From Akkermansia sp. (GTDB lineage: Bacteria > Verrucomicrobiota > Verrucomicrobiia > Verrucomicrobiales > Akkermansiaceae): 29,344 nucleotides of DNA. A model generated the notes under the pieces. That model was given only the letters and a program-made list of their open reading frames with translations, was not told where the DNA came from and did no database searches. Made by a program: the position numbers and the translations under genes. Shown here in pieces: positions 14,510-24,000 of the stretch. The stretch spans positions 1 through 29,344 of the forward strand of contig JAIFNK010000015.1 of the NCBI GenBank assembly GCA_020047775.1, given 5' to 3'. How positions within the stretch are numbered: position 1 is the first letter of the stretch; every line of letters begins with the position of its first letter.

Positions 14510-15013
14510 ATGAACCCGTCAGAAGACCCCGTCCAGGATCATACGTTCCGATCAATCATGATTACCGACCCGCCGGTCCTGTCTCCCGACACGACGGTGG
14601 GCGAGGCGGTTGAGCTGTTATTGCGAAACCACGTGCTGTCGATGCCAGTGGTGGACGGCAACCGGCGTTTTCTCGGGCAGTTCACGAAAAAACACCTGAT
14701 TTCCCGCCTGCTGCCGGCCCTGGCGACACAAACCGACCCTCAACATCAGGTGGAGCGGATGATCGAGGCCGGATTGCTGCAGGACACACTGTCGGAAGTC
14801 CGCGAGCGATACGCCGCCATCTCCGGCGATTCTGTTAGCCAGCACTACGACGCATCCGTCACGGTGCTGCGCCCCGACCAGCCTTTGGTCAGCGCATTGT
14901 ATTTCCTCTACGCCGGACGCAACGCGCTTCCCGTGGTGGACCCTGAAAGCCACCTCCTTGCCGGCGTCGTCTCCACCTGGGACCTGCTCGCCCGCGTCAC
15001 CAGCCCTACCTAA
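14510..15013 (+). CDS. CBS-domain-pair protein
   Basis: A 167-residue soluble protein made of two CBS domains: CBS1 at about residues 17-70 (MITDPPVLSPDTTVGEAVEL ... NRRFLGQFTKKHL) and CBS2 at about 113-165 (VTVLRPDQPLVSALYFLYAG ... LLAGVVSTWDLLARV). Such pairs bind adenine nucleotides in the cleft and regulate an enzyme or transporter in response to energy state or ionic strength. The ATG at 14510 was chosen because the longer frame begins with TTG at 14399 and runs through the structured leader. The transporter gene begins 18 bases after the stop, so the natural inference is that this protein is the regulatory partner of that transporter. The two are separate polypeptides, although CBS pairs are fused to transporters in other families. 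Confidence 0.85.
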   Translation: MNPSEDPVQDHTFRSIMITDPPVLSPDTTVGEAVELLLRNHVLSMPVVDGNRRFLGQFTKKHLISRLLPALATQTDPQHQVERMIEAGLLQDTLSEVRERYAAISGDSVSQHYDASVTVLRPDQPLVSALYFLYAGRNALPVVDPESHLLAGVVSTWDLLARVTSPT

Positions 15014-15031
15014 CCCACCACTCCCATCACC

Positions 15032-16357
15032 ATGCCATCTTCCATTCTAGGACTTCCGCCGATGTGGGTTGCCGTCGGTATCCTGGCCTTCACCTACGCC
15101 GCCATCATGACGGAGCGACTGAACCGGGCGATCGTCGCCTTGCTCGGCGCGATCCTGATTATTTCCACCGGGATCCTGAGCCAGGAAAGCGCCATCGCCG
15201 GCATTGATTTCAATACCATCGGGCTGCTAACCGGGATGATGGTGATCGTGTCCATTTCGCGCAAGAGCGGCATTTTCGAATACCTCGCCATCTGGGCGGC
15301 CAAGCTGGCCAAGGGCAACCCCGCAGGCATTCTGGCACTACTGGTGGTGGTCACGGCGGTGGTCTCCGCGCTGCTGGACAACGTCACCACCGTGCTCCTC
15401 GTCGTCCCGGTGACGCTGGTGATCTGTAGTCAACTCAAGGTGCCTCCCTATCCATTCCTGCTCTCCCAGGTCATCGCCTCCAACATCGGCGGCACGGCCA
15501 CCTTGATCGGCGATCCGCCTAACATCATCATCGGAGCCGGTGCGAACCTCTCGTTCAATGCCTTTGTGGTGAATCTTGCTCCGGTCATCGCCATCATCCT
15601 GGTGGTGCATGTGCTCGCCATCCACTTCTTCTGGGGGAGGCAGCTGCGCACCACGCCCGAGGCCAAGGCCCACATCATGGCCCTCGACGAGCGCGCCGCC
15701 ATTACCGACAAGGTTCTGCTCATCAAGTCACTGGTCGTCATCGGTGCCGTGCTCGTGACTTTCATTTTCGCTCGTTTCATCGGCCTTGATTCGGGAACCA
15801 TCGGCATCGCCGGCGCGACCCTGATGCTGCTGCTCGACAACGTCGGGAAATCCTCCGAAGCGCAAACCGAAAGCGTTACCAAGGTTTTCAACGAGGTGGA
15901 ATGGATCACCCTGTTTTTCTTCATCGGGCTGTTTGTGGTGGTGACCGGCGTCGAGCACACCGGCTTCCTGAAAATGCTGGCCGACAAGCTCGTGGCGGTC
16001 ACGGGAGGCGATCTCAAGTCCACGGGAGTGGGTATTCTTTGGGGCTCCGCCATTTTGTCCGCCATCGTGGACAACATCCCGTTCGTCGCCACGATGATTC
16101 CCATGATCAAGTCGATGGCCCCCGCGTTTGGCGGACCTGAGGGACTTCTGCCGCTGTGGTGGGCCTTGTCGCTCGGCGCCTGTCTGGGAGGAAACGGTAC
16201 ATTGGTCGGAGCCAGCGCGAACTTGACGGTGGCCGGCATCGCCGAGCGCAATGGAGTGCCGTTCAGCTTCGTCACCTACACCAAGCACGCGTTCCCCATG
16301 ATGATCGTCCACATCGCGATCGCCCACATTTATTGGGTGATCCGCTATGTCCCGTGA
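15032..16357 (+). CDS. ArsB/NhaD superfamily ion transporter (SLC13-like permease)
   Basis: A 441-residue inner-membrane protein with about 11-12 helices and the two-fold repeat of the ion-transporter superfamily that contains ArsB, NhaD, CitM and SLC13. The diagnostic motif IASNIGGTATLIGDPPNI lies at about 149-166, and its partner ACLGGNGTLVGASANL near residue 385 fills the matching position in the second half. Paired helix-break motifs LLDNVTTVLLVVP and IVDNIPFVATMIP are also present. Which ion is moved cannot be read from this: relatives export arsenite, exchange Na+ for H+, or import dicarboxylates with Na+. Its setting in a Na+-pump cluster behind a CBS protein favours a Na+-linked role, either Na+/H+ exchange or Na+-coupled uptake of the decarboxylase substrate. 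The arsenical neighbours ArsR and ArsC are absent. Confidence 0.85.
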   Translation: MPSSILGLPPMWVAVGILAFTYAAIMTERLNRAIVALLGAILIISTGILSQESAIAGIDFNTIGLLTGMMVIVSISRKSGIFEYLAIWAAKLAKGNPAGILALLVVVTAVVSALLDNVTTVLLVVPVTLVICSQLKVPPYPFLLSQVIASNIGGTATLIGDPPNIIIGAGANLSFNAFVVNLAPVIAIILVVHVLAIHFFWGRQLRTTPEAKAHIMALDERAAITDKVLLIKSLVVIGAVLVTFIFARFIGLDSGTIGIAGATLMLLLDNVGKSSEAQTESVTKVFNEVEWITLFFFIGLFVVVTGVEHTGFLKMLADKLVAVTGGDLKSTGVGILWGSAILSAIVDNIPFVATMIPMIKSMAPAFGGPEGLLPLWWALSLGACLGGNGTLVGASANLTVAGIAERNGVPFSFVTYTKHAFPMMIVHIAIAHIYWVIRYVP

Positions 16358-16463
16358 TCGTCGAAATCCATGGCCGCTGCGAGAATGCGCCAAAATACAA
16401 TTCCCATTTCAACGACCTTCATCTAAAACGAATCCCTCAATCCACCAACAACCACTCCAAAAG

Positions 16464-17954
16464 ATGCCACGTGTCACTTTCAACAACACCGTCCTTCGCG
16501 ACGGCCACCAATCGCTGGCCGCCACCCGCATGACCACCGCGCAGATGCTCGCTGCGGCTCCCATACTCGACGAGATCGGCTTCAGCGGCCTTGAAACGTG
16601 GGGCGGCGCGACCGTGGATTCCTGCCTGCGCTACCTTAACGAAAATCCGTTCGACCGGCTCCGCGCCCTCAAGAAGGTGGCGCCCAAGACCCCGCAAATC
16701 ATGCTCCTGCGCGGGCAGAACATCGTGCAATACACGAGTTTCCCGGATGACGTGGTCGAGGCGTTCATCCGCGCCGACGCCGCGGCCGGCCAGGACGTGT
16801 TCCGGATTTTCGACGCGCTCAACGACACCCGCAACCTCATCACCTCGATCAGGACGGTGCGCGACTGCGGAAAACACGCGCGGGGAGAAATCTGTTATAC
16901 CACCAGCCCGGTCCACACCATCGAGGCGTTCATCAAAATGGGCGTCGAACTTGAGGAACTCGGCTGCCATTCCATCGGCATCAAGGACATGTCCGGCATC
17001 ATGACGCCGCACGTCGCCTACAACCTGGTCAAGGAACTCAAACGCAAGGTCGGTCTGCCCGTCACGCTCCACACCCACGACACCGCGGGGCTTGGAGCTG
17101 CCGCCTATCTCGCCGCCATCGAGGCCGGTGTGGATGCGGTGGAAACGTCGATCGTCCCCTTTGCCAACGGCACCTCCCAGCCCGACACGGTGCGCATGCT
17201 CGCCCTGTTGGACGGGAACCCGCGACGTCCCGACTATGATCCCGCCCTGCTGCAACAGCTCCGCGTGCACTTCGAGGATGTCTATCAGCAGCTCAGTGCG
17301 TTCACCAGTCCGGCGAACGAGCGCATCGACTCCGACATCCTCGTTTTCCAGGTCCCCGGGGGCATGCTTTCCAATTTCCGCAATCAACTCGCCGAGCAGG
17401 GGATGGCCGACAAGTTCGATGAAGTCGTCCGCGAAATCCCGGTGGTCCGCGAGGCGCTCGGTTGGATTCCGCTGGTGACTCCCACCTCGCAGATCGTCGG
17501 CACCCAGGCGATGATGAACATCAAGTTCGGCCGCTGGAAGATGATCTGCCAGCCGGCCCAGGACATCGCGCTCGGGAAATATGGCAAGGCTCCGGGCCCG
17601 ATCAACCCGGAGATTCTCGCCATGGTCGAAAAACAAACCGGCAGCAAGGCGGTCACCGGGCGTCCGGCGGATCTGCTTGCTCCGGGCTTGGAAGGATACC
17701 GCAGCCAATGCGCGGCGAAGGGCCTGCCCGTGGACGATGAAACTGCGGTTCTTTTTGCGATGTTTCCCCAGCAAGTGGAAGCCCTCGTCAAGGGAACTCC
17801 GGCCGCGCCGCCCGCCGTGGCCAAGGCGCCGCCAGCTCCAGCTCCGACTCCCGCCGCGCCGGTGTCCCCGGCTCATTCTAACGGGGGGGCGGTCAGGAGG
17901 ATGGTTCTGACCATCGACGGCCAGCGCCATGAAGTGGGCGTGGAAAAGCTGTAG
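16464..17954 (+). CDS. carboxyltransferase subunit, canonical OadA/5S type without biotin domain
   Basis: A 496-residue cytoplasmic TIM-barrel carboxyltransferase with all canonical motifs of oxaloacetate decarboxylase alpha, transcarboxylase 5S and pyruvate carboxylase subunit B: LRDGHQS (11-17, metal ligand Asp13), LLRGQN (81-86), RIFDALND (114-121), KDMSG with Lys174, HTHDTAG with His203 and His205, and NGTSQPD. It moves a carboxyl group between oxaloacetate/pyruvate and biotin. After the PYC/OADA domain come a Pro/Ala linker and the short strand segment MVLTIDGQRHEVGVEKL, and then the protein stops. In full-length OadA this segment is followed by a linker and the biotinyl domain, so the carrier must come in trans, plausibly from the divergent alpha subunit upstream. 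The start at 16464 is the ATG directly before the conserved VTFNNTVLRDG. An extended frame from 16347 overlaps the transporter gene and is unlikely. Confidence 0.9.
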   Translation: MPRVTFNNTVLRDGHQSLAATRMTTAQMLAAAPILDEIGFSGLETWGGATVDSCLRYLNENPFDRLRALKKVAPKTPQIMLLRGQNIVQYTSFPDDVVEAFIRADAAAGQDVFRIFDALNDTRNLITSIRTVRDCGKHARGEICYTTSPVHTIEAFIKMGVELEELGCHSIGIKDMSGIMTPHVAYNLVKELKRKVGLPVTLHTHDTAGLGAAAYLAAIEAGVDAVETSIVPFANGTSQPDTVRMLALLDGNPRRPDYDPALLQQLRVHFEDVYQQLSAFTSPANERIDSDILVFQVPGGMLSNFRNQLAEQGMADKFDEVVREIPVVREALGWIPLVTPTSQIVGTQAMMNIKFGRWKMICQPAQDIALGKYGKAPGPINPEILAMVEKQTGSKAVTGRPADLLAPGLEGYRSQCAAKGLPVDDETAVLFAMFPQQVEALVKGTPAAPPAVAKAPPAPAPTPAAPVSPAHSNGGAVRRMVLTIDGQRHEVGVEKL

Positions 17955-18022
17955 GCCTGAGCCGGGGTTCGGGTCATGCACTCCCTACTTGAAACCTGGC
18001 TTTTTTGGTCAAGGTTGGGGGG

Positions 18023-18805
18023 ATGAAGTCCTGCTGCCCTTCAATCGTTTCCACACTGCGGTGGCTGGTTTTTCCGATGCTCTGTGGCGGGCTGTCCGCA
18101 GCGACAGTCACTGTCCCGGCGGTGGCGGACACCTCGATTTTCGAGGGCAACAAGGATTTCAATCTGGGCGGGACCACACTGGTGTCCGGGACCAACCAAC
18201 AATACGCCCGGTCGAAAGCGATGTTCCGGTTCGATCTGGGATCGATTCCGGAGGGTGCCCTGGTGACGGGCGCGGAGGTCGCGTTGTACGTATCGAGACA
18301 GCCGGATCCGGATCAGCATGGGGGGGCGGCGAATTCGGATTTCAGTCTCTATCGGCTTTTGGTGAGCTGGGGTGAAGGCACGGGCAGCCTTGCGACGGGA
18401 TCCGGGGCGGCCTTGGGCGATGCGACATGGAATGATCGACACTATGGATCCACGCCGTGGGCGAGTGCGGGTGCCTTGATTGGGCAGGACTATGCGGAGA
18501 CCGCCAGCGCCACGACTTTCGTCAGTAATGTCGGCAGCTATTTGTGGCCCTCCTCACCGACGATGGCGGGCGATGTCCAAGGCTGGCTGGACGCTCCTGA
18601 GACCAATTTCGGATTTATCCTGGTCAATCAGAACGAAACCGCGCTCGGCACTGGACGGCGTTTCGGATCGACGGGGGAACCTGGCGGGCTGGTCCCGCCG
18701 CCGCTCCTGACGGTATCTTACACGCTGGTGCCCGAGCCGTCGGTGGCGGGATTGTTTCTACTGATGGTTGCGGGGCTCACGATGATCCGGATGCGGAGAA
18801 TCTAG
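18023..18805 (+). CDS. exported PEP-CTERM protein with DNRLRE-like domain
   Basis: A 260-residue secreted protein. The N-terminal signal peptide (residues 1-26, MKSCCPSIV ... CGGLSA) is followed by a beta-rich domain beginning TVTVPAVADTSIFEGN, with later segments KAMFRFDLGSIP and VALYVSR. This is the pattern of DNRLRE/disaggregatase-related domains, which are carbohydrate-associated modules. The last 25 residues form a PEP-CTERM sorting signal: VPEP, a hydrophobic helix, then RMRRI. Such proteins are normally processed by an exosortase and released or anchored at the surface; no exosortase is encoded here. The ATG at 18023 is preferred over the TTG at 18005 because it places the signal peptide at the N-terminus. 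A G-rich tract directly precedes it. Its stop overlaps the convergent minus-strand gene by four bases. Confidence 0.85.
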   Translation: MKSCCPSIVSTLRWLVFPMLCGGLSAATVTVPAVADTSIFEGNKDFNLGGTTLVSGTNQQYARSKAMFRFDLGSIPEGALVTGAEVALYVSRQPDPDQHGGAANSDFSLYRLLVSWGEGTGSLATGSGAALGDATWNDRHYGSTPWASAGALIGQDYAETASATTFVSNVGSYLWPSSPTMAGDVQGWLDAPETNFGFILVNQNETALGTGRRFGSTGEPGGLVPPPLLTVSYTLVPEPSVAGLFLLMVAGLTMIRMRRI

Positions 18806-19410
18806 CGACCGACGAGGTCGTCCTCATTCCCCATCCGTCGGTCGGGGCCGGCAGAATGGATTTCCATCAGATCCTTCGCCAGCGCATGGAAAAAATAGGG
18901 GGTTCCCCATCGGTCAACGAGCTCGCCGTTTTCGTTGATGCCCTGTCCCTGCGGCGGGCCGAGTTGCGCCCCCTTCGGATTGGCACCCATGATGGCTTTC
19001 ATGATCTCGGCATTGGTCCCGACGGGATTTTCCCCGGCGAGGGAGCGGTAATCGCGGAGCATCAGCGAGATTTGGTCGAAATCCACGACAACCTCCGGGT
19101 CCGCCTCCGCCGCTTGGCGGGGCGGCGGCGTGGTGGGGGGATCGGAGGTGACCAGTGGGTTCTCAAACCCGCGCGCATTGCCAGTGCGGGATGGTTCCGG
19201 ATGTGGCGGCGGTGGAATCGGCACGGGACGCACGGCGGCAGGAGTTGGCGGATTTTGATCCGCGACCGTGGGCGGGGTGGTTGGCTTGGGAGTATCGTTT
19301 TGCGCCGCCAGTGATGGAGCCGGGGCGTTGGTCTCGATCCGGCGGGAAATCCAGTTTCCAAGGAGGACCAGCGTGATGAGGCCAAGAATACCAAATCGCC
19401 ACGACTTCAT
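18802..19410 (-). CDS. membrane-anchored protein with GspG-like pseudopilin C-terminal domain
   Basis: A 202-residue protein with an N-terminal membrane helix (about 7-18 plus flanks), a long Pro/Thr/Ala-rich linker (about 28-105), and a C-terminal domain (about 108-202). That domain ends LVDRWGTPYFFHALAKD ... HSAGPDRRMGNEDDLVGR. This ending matches the C-terminus of type II secretion major pseudopilins, which have D-x-W-G-x-P-Y followed by S-A-G-P-D and an acidic calcium-binding loop. The N-terminus lacks the prepilin peptidase site (Gly followed by Phe and a Glu at position 5), so it is not a classical pseudopilin. Only one base separates its ATG from the stop of the DUF1501 gene, so it is translated from the same mRNA and probably works with that protein. 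Function unknown. Confidence 0.75.
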   Translation of the reverse strand: MKSWRFGILGLITLVLLGNWISRRIETNAPAPSLAAQNDTPKPTTPPTVADQNPPTPAAVRPVPIPPPPHPEPSRTGNARGFENPLVTSDPPTTPPPRQAAEADPEVVVDFDQISLMLRDYRSLAGENPVGTNAEIMKAIMGANPKGAQLGPPQGQGINENGELVDRWGTPYFFHALAKDLMEIHSAGPDRRMGNEDDLVGR

Positions 19411-19411
19411 G

Positions 19412-20992
19412 TTAGAGGAAGCCGGGATTCGGGGTGGAGAAGCGGCCGAGATTGGGGAAAACCGTATTGAGCCCCTCGGAATCGACGCCGAACCAAGTGG
19501 CGATGGTCGCCGCGTACTGATCGACGGCGGTGGTGGGAATCCAGCGGCCGGTGCTGGTGTCGTCCGGACCGTTCACGGCGAGAACCGGGAACTTCCCGTA
19601 GGTGGCGCGCCCCTTGACAGCACCGCCCATCACGAGCTGGTGGCCGCCCCAGCCGTGGTCGCTGCCGTAGCCGTTTGTGGGGAAGGTGCGGGAGAAATCA
19701 CTGGCGGTGAATGCGGTGACGCTGTCCTTCAGCAACGCGGTGCCGGCGGGGGATCCCACCGGGCGGCCAATGGCGGACAATGCCTGATAGAGCGCGTTCA
19801 TGGTTTTGCTCAGGTCGGCGAGGCGGTTCGCGTGATCGCCGATGATGACCTTGGCGTTGTCGGCGGTGGTGGATCCCTGGTTGTTAGTCTGGTTGGTGTG
19901 GGTGTCATATCCGCCGACCTGGATGAAGAAGATCTGACGCTTCATGCCAAGTCCGCCGTTCGCCACGGACCTGCTGCCGAGGTCGATAAGCCGGGCGACC
20001 ATTCTCATTTGGCTCATGAGGCCCGAGTTGAAGGTGGCACCGCCATTCGGAGTGGTGATCGAGGTGTTGAAATGGGAAAGCCACGAGGCACTGGCATTGG
20101 CGGCCAGCGCCGTGGAGAGGGACTCGGCTTGATCGATGGAATGGTCGAAAATCTCGGCGTAGGCCTTGGTTTGGAGATTCGGTGAGTTCTTGTTCGTATT
20201 GAGAATCGAGTCCAGCGCCCTCCTGCGCGCGGTTTTCGGGGTGGCGGTGCCGAAGCCGCTGAGCTGCACCGCACCGCTGGTGGTGATCGCGTAGGGCGGG
20301 GCGAGATTGCTGCTGCTGACTTCGAAGATGTTGGATCCGGCGAGTGTCACCGCCATCGAAATGCCGCCGCCCACGTTGTAATTCGCGGCGGTGAACAGAT
20401 CGGCGATGCGACCGCCCCAGCCGCTGGTGTAGGGCTGGTCAGGCAGGGAGGTCTGCCACTGGGTCTGTTGGTCGCTGTGGGAGAACAGCTGGGGCGGGCG
20501 CGGCACGCTGTTCGCGCTGTACTGGACCTTGGTTAGAGGAAAGCTGAGAGTGCCGACGTTGAACACCGGGGCGACGACACCGGCGTTGAAGAGCGCCCGC
20601 ATTTCCGGCATTGCCGGGTGAAAGCCGTAGTCGTGATAGTCATCCGCCGGGTAGCCGGGCTGGCCGTTGAGGGAGTCCAGGGCGAGCGCGGTCGCCGGGT
20701 CGCCGGGGACGGCGTTCGGGAGGGCGAGCGCGGGCCCGCGAATGGCCGCGTAGTTCGCCCACTCGGCCGGGATGGTGGGGATGATCATGTTGTTGGAATC
20801 GTTGCCACCGTTTAGAAAGACGCAGATGAGCGCCTTGTAGTCGCCGGGTGGAGCGCCGGCGGCGACGGCGCAGTTGAGCGTGCGCAGTTCGCTGAGGGTT
20901 TTCGCGAGGGCCGTGGTGCCGAGCGCCGCGCTTCCGAAACGCTGGAGAAAGTTCCTGCGGGATAGGTAAGGGACGTGGAATTCTTGTTTCAT
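19412..20992 (-). CDS. DUF1501 family protein, Tat-exported
   Basis: A 526-residue protein of the DUF1501 family, whose members are sulfatase/alkaline-phosphatase-fold relatives of unknown substrate, abundant in Planctomycetes and Verrucomicrobia. A twin-arginine signal S-R-R-N-F-L-Q lies at residues 11-17, followed by a hydrophobic stretch, so it is exported folded. Typical segments are ALICVFLNGGNDSNNMIIP (about 54-72, the family opening), FSHSDQQTQWQTS, a VGGYDTHTNQ motif and DHGWGGHQLVMGG near the C-terminus. It is encoded downstream of a DUF1800 protein (8 bases between the genes), the standard arrangement for this pair. The functional link between the two families is not known. Followed immediately by the pseudopilin-like gene. 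Confidence 0.92.
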   Translation of the reverse strand: MKQEFHVPYLSRRNFLQRFGSAALGTTALAKTLSELRTLNCAVAAGAPPGDYKALICVFLNGGNDSNNMIIPTIPAEWANYAAIRGPALALPNAVPGDPATALALDSLNGQPGYPADDYHDYGFHPAMPEMRALFNAGVVAPVFNVGTLSFPLTKVQYSANSVPRPPQLFSHSDQQTQWQTSLPDQPYTSGWGGRIADLFTAANYNVGGGISMAVTLAGSNIFEVSSSNLAPPYAITTSGAVQLSGFGTATPKTARRRALDSILNTNKNSPNLQTKAYAEIFDHSIDQAESLSTALAANASASWLSHFNTSITTPNGGATFNSGLMSQMRMVARLIDLGSRSVANGGLGMKRQIFFIQVGGYDTHTNQTNNQGSTTADNAKVIIGDHANRLADLSKTMNALYQALSAIGRPVGSPAGTALLKDSVTAFTASDFSRTFPTNGYGSDHGWGGHQLVMGGAVKGRATYGKFPVLAVNGPDDTSTGRWIPTTAVDQYAATIATWFGVDSEGLNTVFPNLGRFSTPNPGFL

Positions 20993-21000
20993 GGTCGGAT

Positions 21001-24000
21001 TTATCTCTGAATGGCGTACTCGGCGGAAGTGAGGATCAGGTGGACGACCGCGCGCACCCTGTCCCGCATCTGGGTGGTGGATGGAGTGGGACTGGTGTAG
21101 GGGAAATTCGTCGTGTTGGCGACAAAGTCGGTGATGGTGGTTCTCACCGGGGCGCTCAGGTTGTCGCCGGTGAGCAGAACCGCGAGCGTGTTCACCAAGG
21201 TGGCGATGTTGGCGTTGCCGGTTTGCCCCGGCGTCATGTAGGGACCGAGATCGACGGTGACGGCGTTGCCGTTGAAGAAACTGCTGTAACCATTCGGATT
21301 TCCGCTGGCGGGCGAGATCTGGCTGATGACATTGGTGAGATTCATGGTGTTCGAGTCATTGGTGAGCTGGAACTCCGGCGTGGTCATTCCAGCCCTGGCC
21401 ATTTCACCGGGATATTGGTAGTCCGGCTGGAAGAAGTTGAAGACGGTGGTCGAATTCAAAGGTGTCTGGTTGAGGGCGGTGGCGGTGGTTCCCAGGGTGT
21501 AGCCGACCGCCCAGGTGCTAGGGTCAACCGTGACGGTTCCCGAGCGGACCCATTGGGATCCCTTGAGCGGATAGACGGTTACGCTGTTGCTGCCCTGCGA
21601 TCCGGTGGTGATGGCGGGGGCGGCCGGAGGAGACACGCTGAAGGAGTTGGGCGCGGAGACCGAGTTGACTTGGTAGATCCCGTTGCTCGCGGGGGCGGGG
21701 GAGTTGAGCACGGAGAACTTGAGCAGCACAAAGTCCGCGCCCGCGGTTAGATCGTGGTTTCCCGAGGTCTGCAGGGTGATCGACTGGGCACCACCGCCGC
21801 CGGTCACGTTGTAGCCCGCGTTGAGTCTGGGAATCAGGCAGTTTCCTCCGGTGGTGGTCACGGGAGCCGGGTCCAGGGCCACCGTGAACGATGTGCCGGA
21901 GGAACTGGTAACCGCATATCTTTTCCCCACGCCCGCAAGCCCGCCGGTCGTGAAGCTTATGTAGAGTTCGTCCGGGGCGGCGAAGCCCGCGGTGTTGATG
22001 GTGGCACTGAGGCCGGAGATGGTATAGGTGGCGCCGAGGGTCGTGGTGTTGTTATCGACAGTGAACGAAGTGCTCGTGACGCTGGAGATCGAATAGTTTT
22101 TCGCGGTTGGCAATTCCGGGGAGCCGCTCTGGGCGACAAAATCCGAAAGCCTGACGTTTTCGTTCACGAGCCGGTGGGGGACCGGGTTGTTGCTGCTGTC
22201 GCGGGTGGTGATGGTGATGGTTCCCAGGCCGTTCTGGGTGTAGGTGCTGTTAGTAAATGCGGCTGCCGGCAACGCGCGCGCCGGACCGGTGACGCGGAGC
22301 AGGGGCTCGCGTTGTTTGCCATACTTGGGGTCCGCCGCGGCGGTAGTACTGCGTGCTTCGTAGTCGAGCAGGATGGCGCGGAAGACTTCCTTCATGTCGC
22401 CGCGCACGCCGGTGCGCAGACCATCGACATTTTGCTCGCCATGGAAGGCCCGGACGACGCGGTGCACGTATTCCGGCTTCGGGTGGCTGGTCACGAGGCG
22501 CTGGATGAGCTGGCGGCAGATATAGGGACCGACGGCGGAATTCGCCATGATGTTGTCGAAGGTCACCTCAAGGTCCCGGAGGCCGTTGATGTCGTAGAGA
22601 TTGGTAATCCGCGTGTAAGGAGCGGTCTCGGGAAGCGCCTGCGGATCGTAAACCCAGTAAGGAGACTCCGGATCGGTCAGGGTGGTGGTGGACGATGTGA
22701 CGGTCGCGGCGGGGAGGATGACGTTGTCCAGCAGGCGTTTTGTCCCGGGCTCATGCCGGCTGGGGATCAAGGTCATCGGGTCCAGATAGTTGGAGGATGG
22801 ATTGGTCGCGGTCGGCAACCGGCCACCGGCGAGGCGCTGTCCCCAGTTCCAACCGGTGAAGACGCGGGCGTAGCCGCTGATTTCGTCCTGCCCGTAAGTG
22901 GGAATGGCATTGCCCTTCGAGTTGAGTATCAGAGTGCCGTCCGACCATGTCCGATAGAGGCCGGCGGAGAAAAGCTGGAGGATCTCCCGGGCGTAGTTTT
23001 CGTTAGGGATCTGGCCGGTGACAATGTTGCCGGCGGCATTGCCCCGCATGTCGAGATAGACGCCCATGGCTGGGCTGAGGGTGACCTGCTTGAGAATATC
23101 GCGGAAATTTCCGAAGCAATTGTCCAGCAAGCTGTCGTAGTAGTCGGCGAGCACGCGTCCGTTGTTGTTGAGCGGGCCGGTGTCCGATACGACGAGGATT
23201 TCACTCAGGGCGAACGCGGCGCGCTGGCGCAACTGGTCCGGTGCGGTGACGGAGTTTTTCCACCAGGAATTGAACATCAGTTGGCTGCCGTACGGGTTTT
23301 GAGGGTCGGCGCTGAGGTTGCTCAGGACATAGGGGACGTTCTTGGTTGCCGGGGTCATGAATTGGGTTTCGATCCACGGCCGGTAGCCTGTCGATTTGAC
23401 TGTGGCCATGTCGGAAATGCTCGGGCCAAAGGTGGCCTGGGTAAGAAAGCGGGAGTTCGCGGCGTCGCTGGTGGCATGGAGATCCGGCCACGATGGATAG
23501 GCGGGCGGGGCGGGGGCGGTCTGGGAGCCGGTGATCTTGCCGAAGGTGCCGGCGATTTCTCCGTTAGGATTATTGAGGGTGGAAATGCCCAGATAGACGC
23601 CTCCGTTTTCAAGGTCCGCGACGTCGGATGCCCGCATGTTCCAGGTGTATCCTCCGTCCGAAGTCTTCAGCGCGGGGTGGTTTTTCTCCTGGGCGTTGAG
23701 ATCGAACAGGACGTCACCCGCGCTGTTATAAATTTTGCGGGAGGTGGCGCCCGATGTCAGCCCGCTGTAGTTGAGTTGCAGCACGGCGGTGGATCCGTTC
23801 ACCCGCAGGAAGGCGCCGCCGGTGGCGGTGATGCCGCTGAGTCCCTGCACGCCTTGAAGGTTCGTGACGTAGAGCGTGCCGGGGATGGTGGTGGTTGGCG
23901 GATTGTCCCACGGCGAGAGCACGTGGCTTGGAAGAATCCCCCCGATGGCGGCGGAGGCGGGCGGGCATCCGTTGGCGATCGGGTTGGCGGTGTTGCCGGT

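Noticed and set aside
15032..16357. Arsenite efflux pump (arsB) assignment
   Set aside because: The superfamily motif is shared by many transporters, and no ArsR, ArsC or ArsA gene is near. The neighbours point to Na+-linked metabolism.
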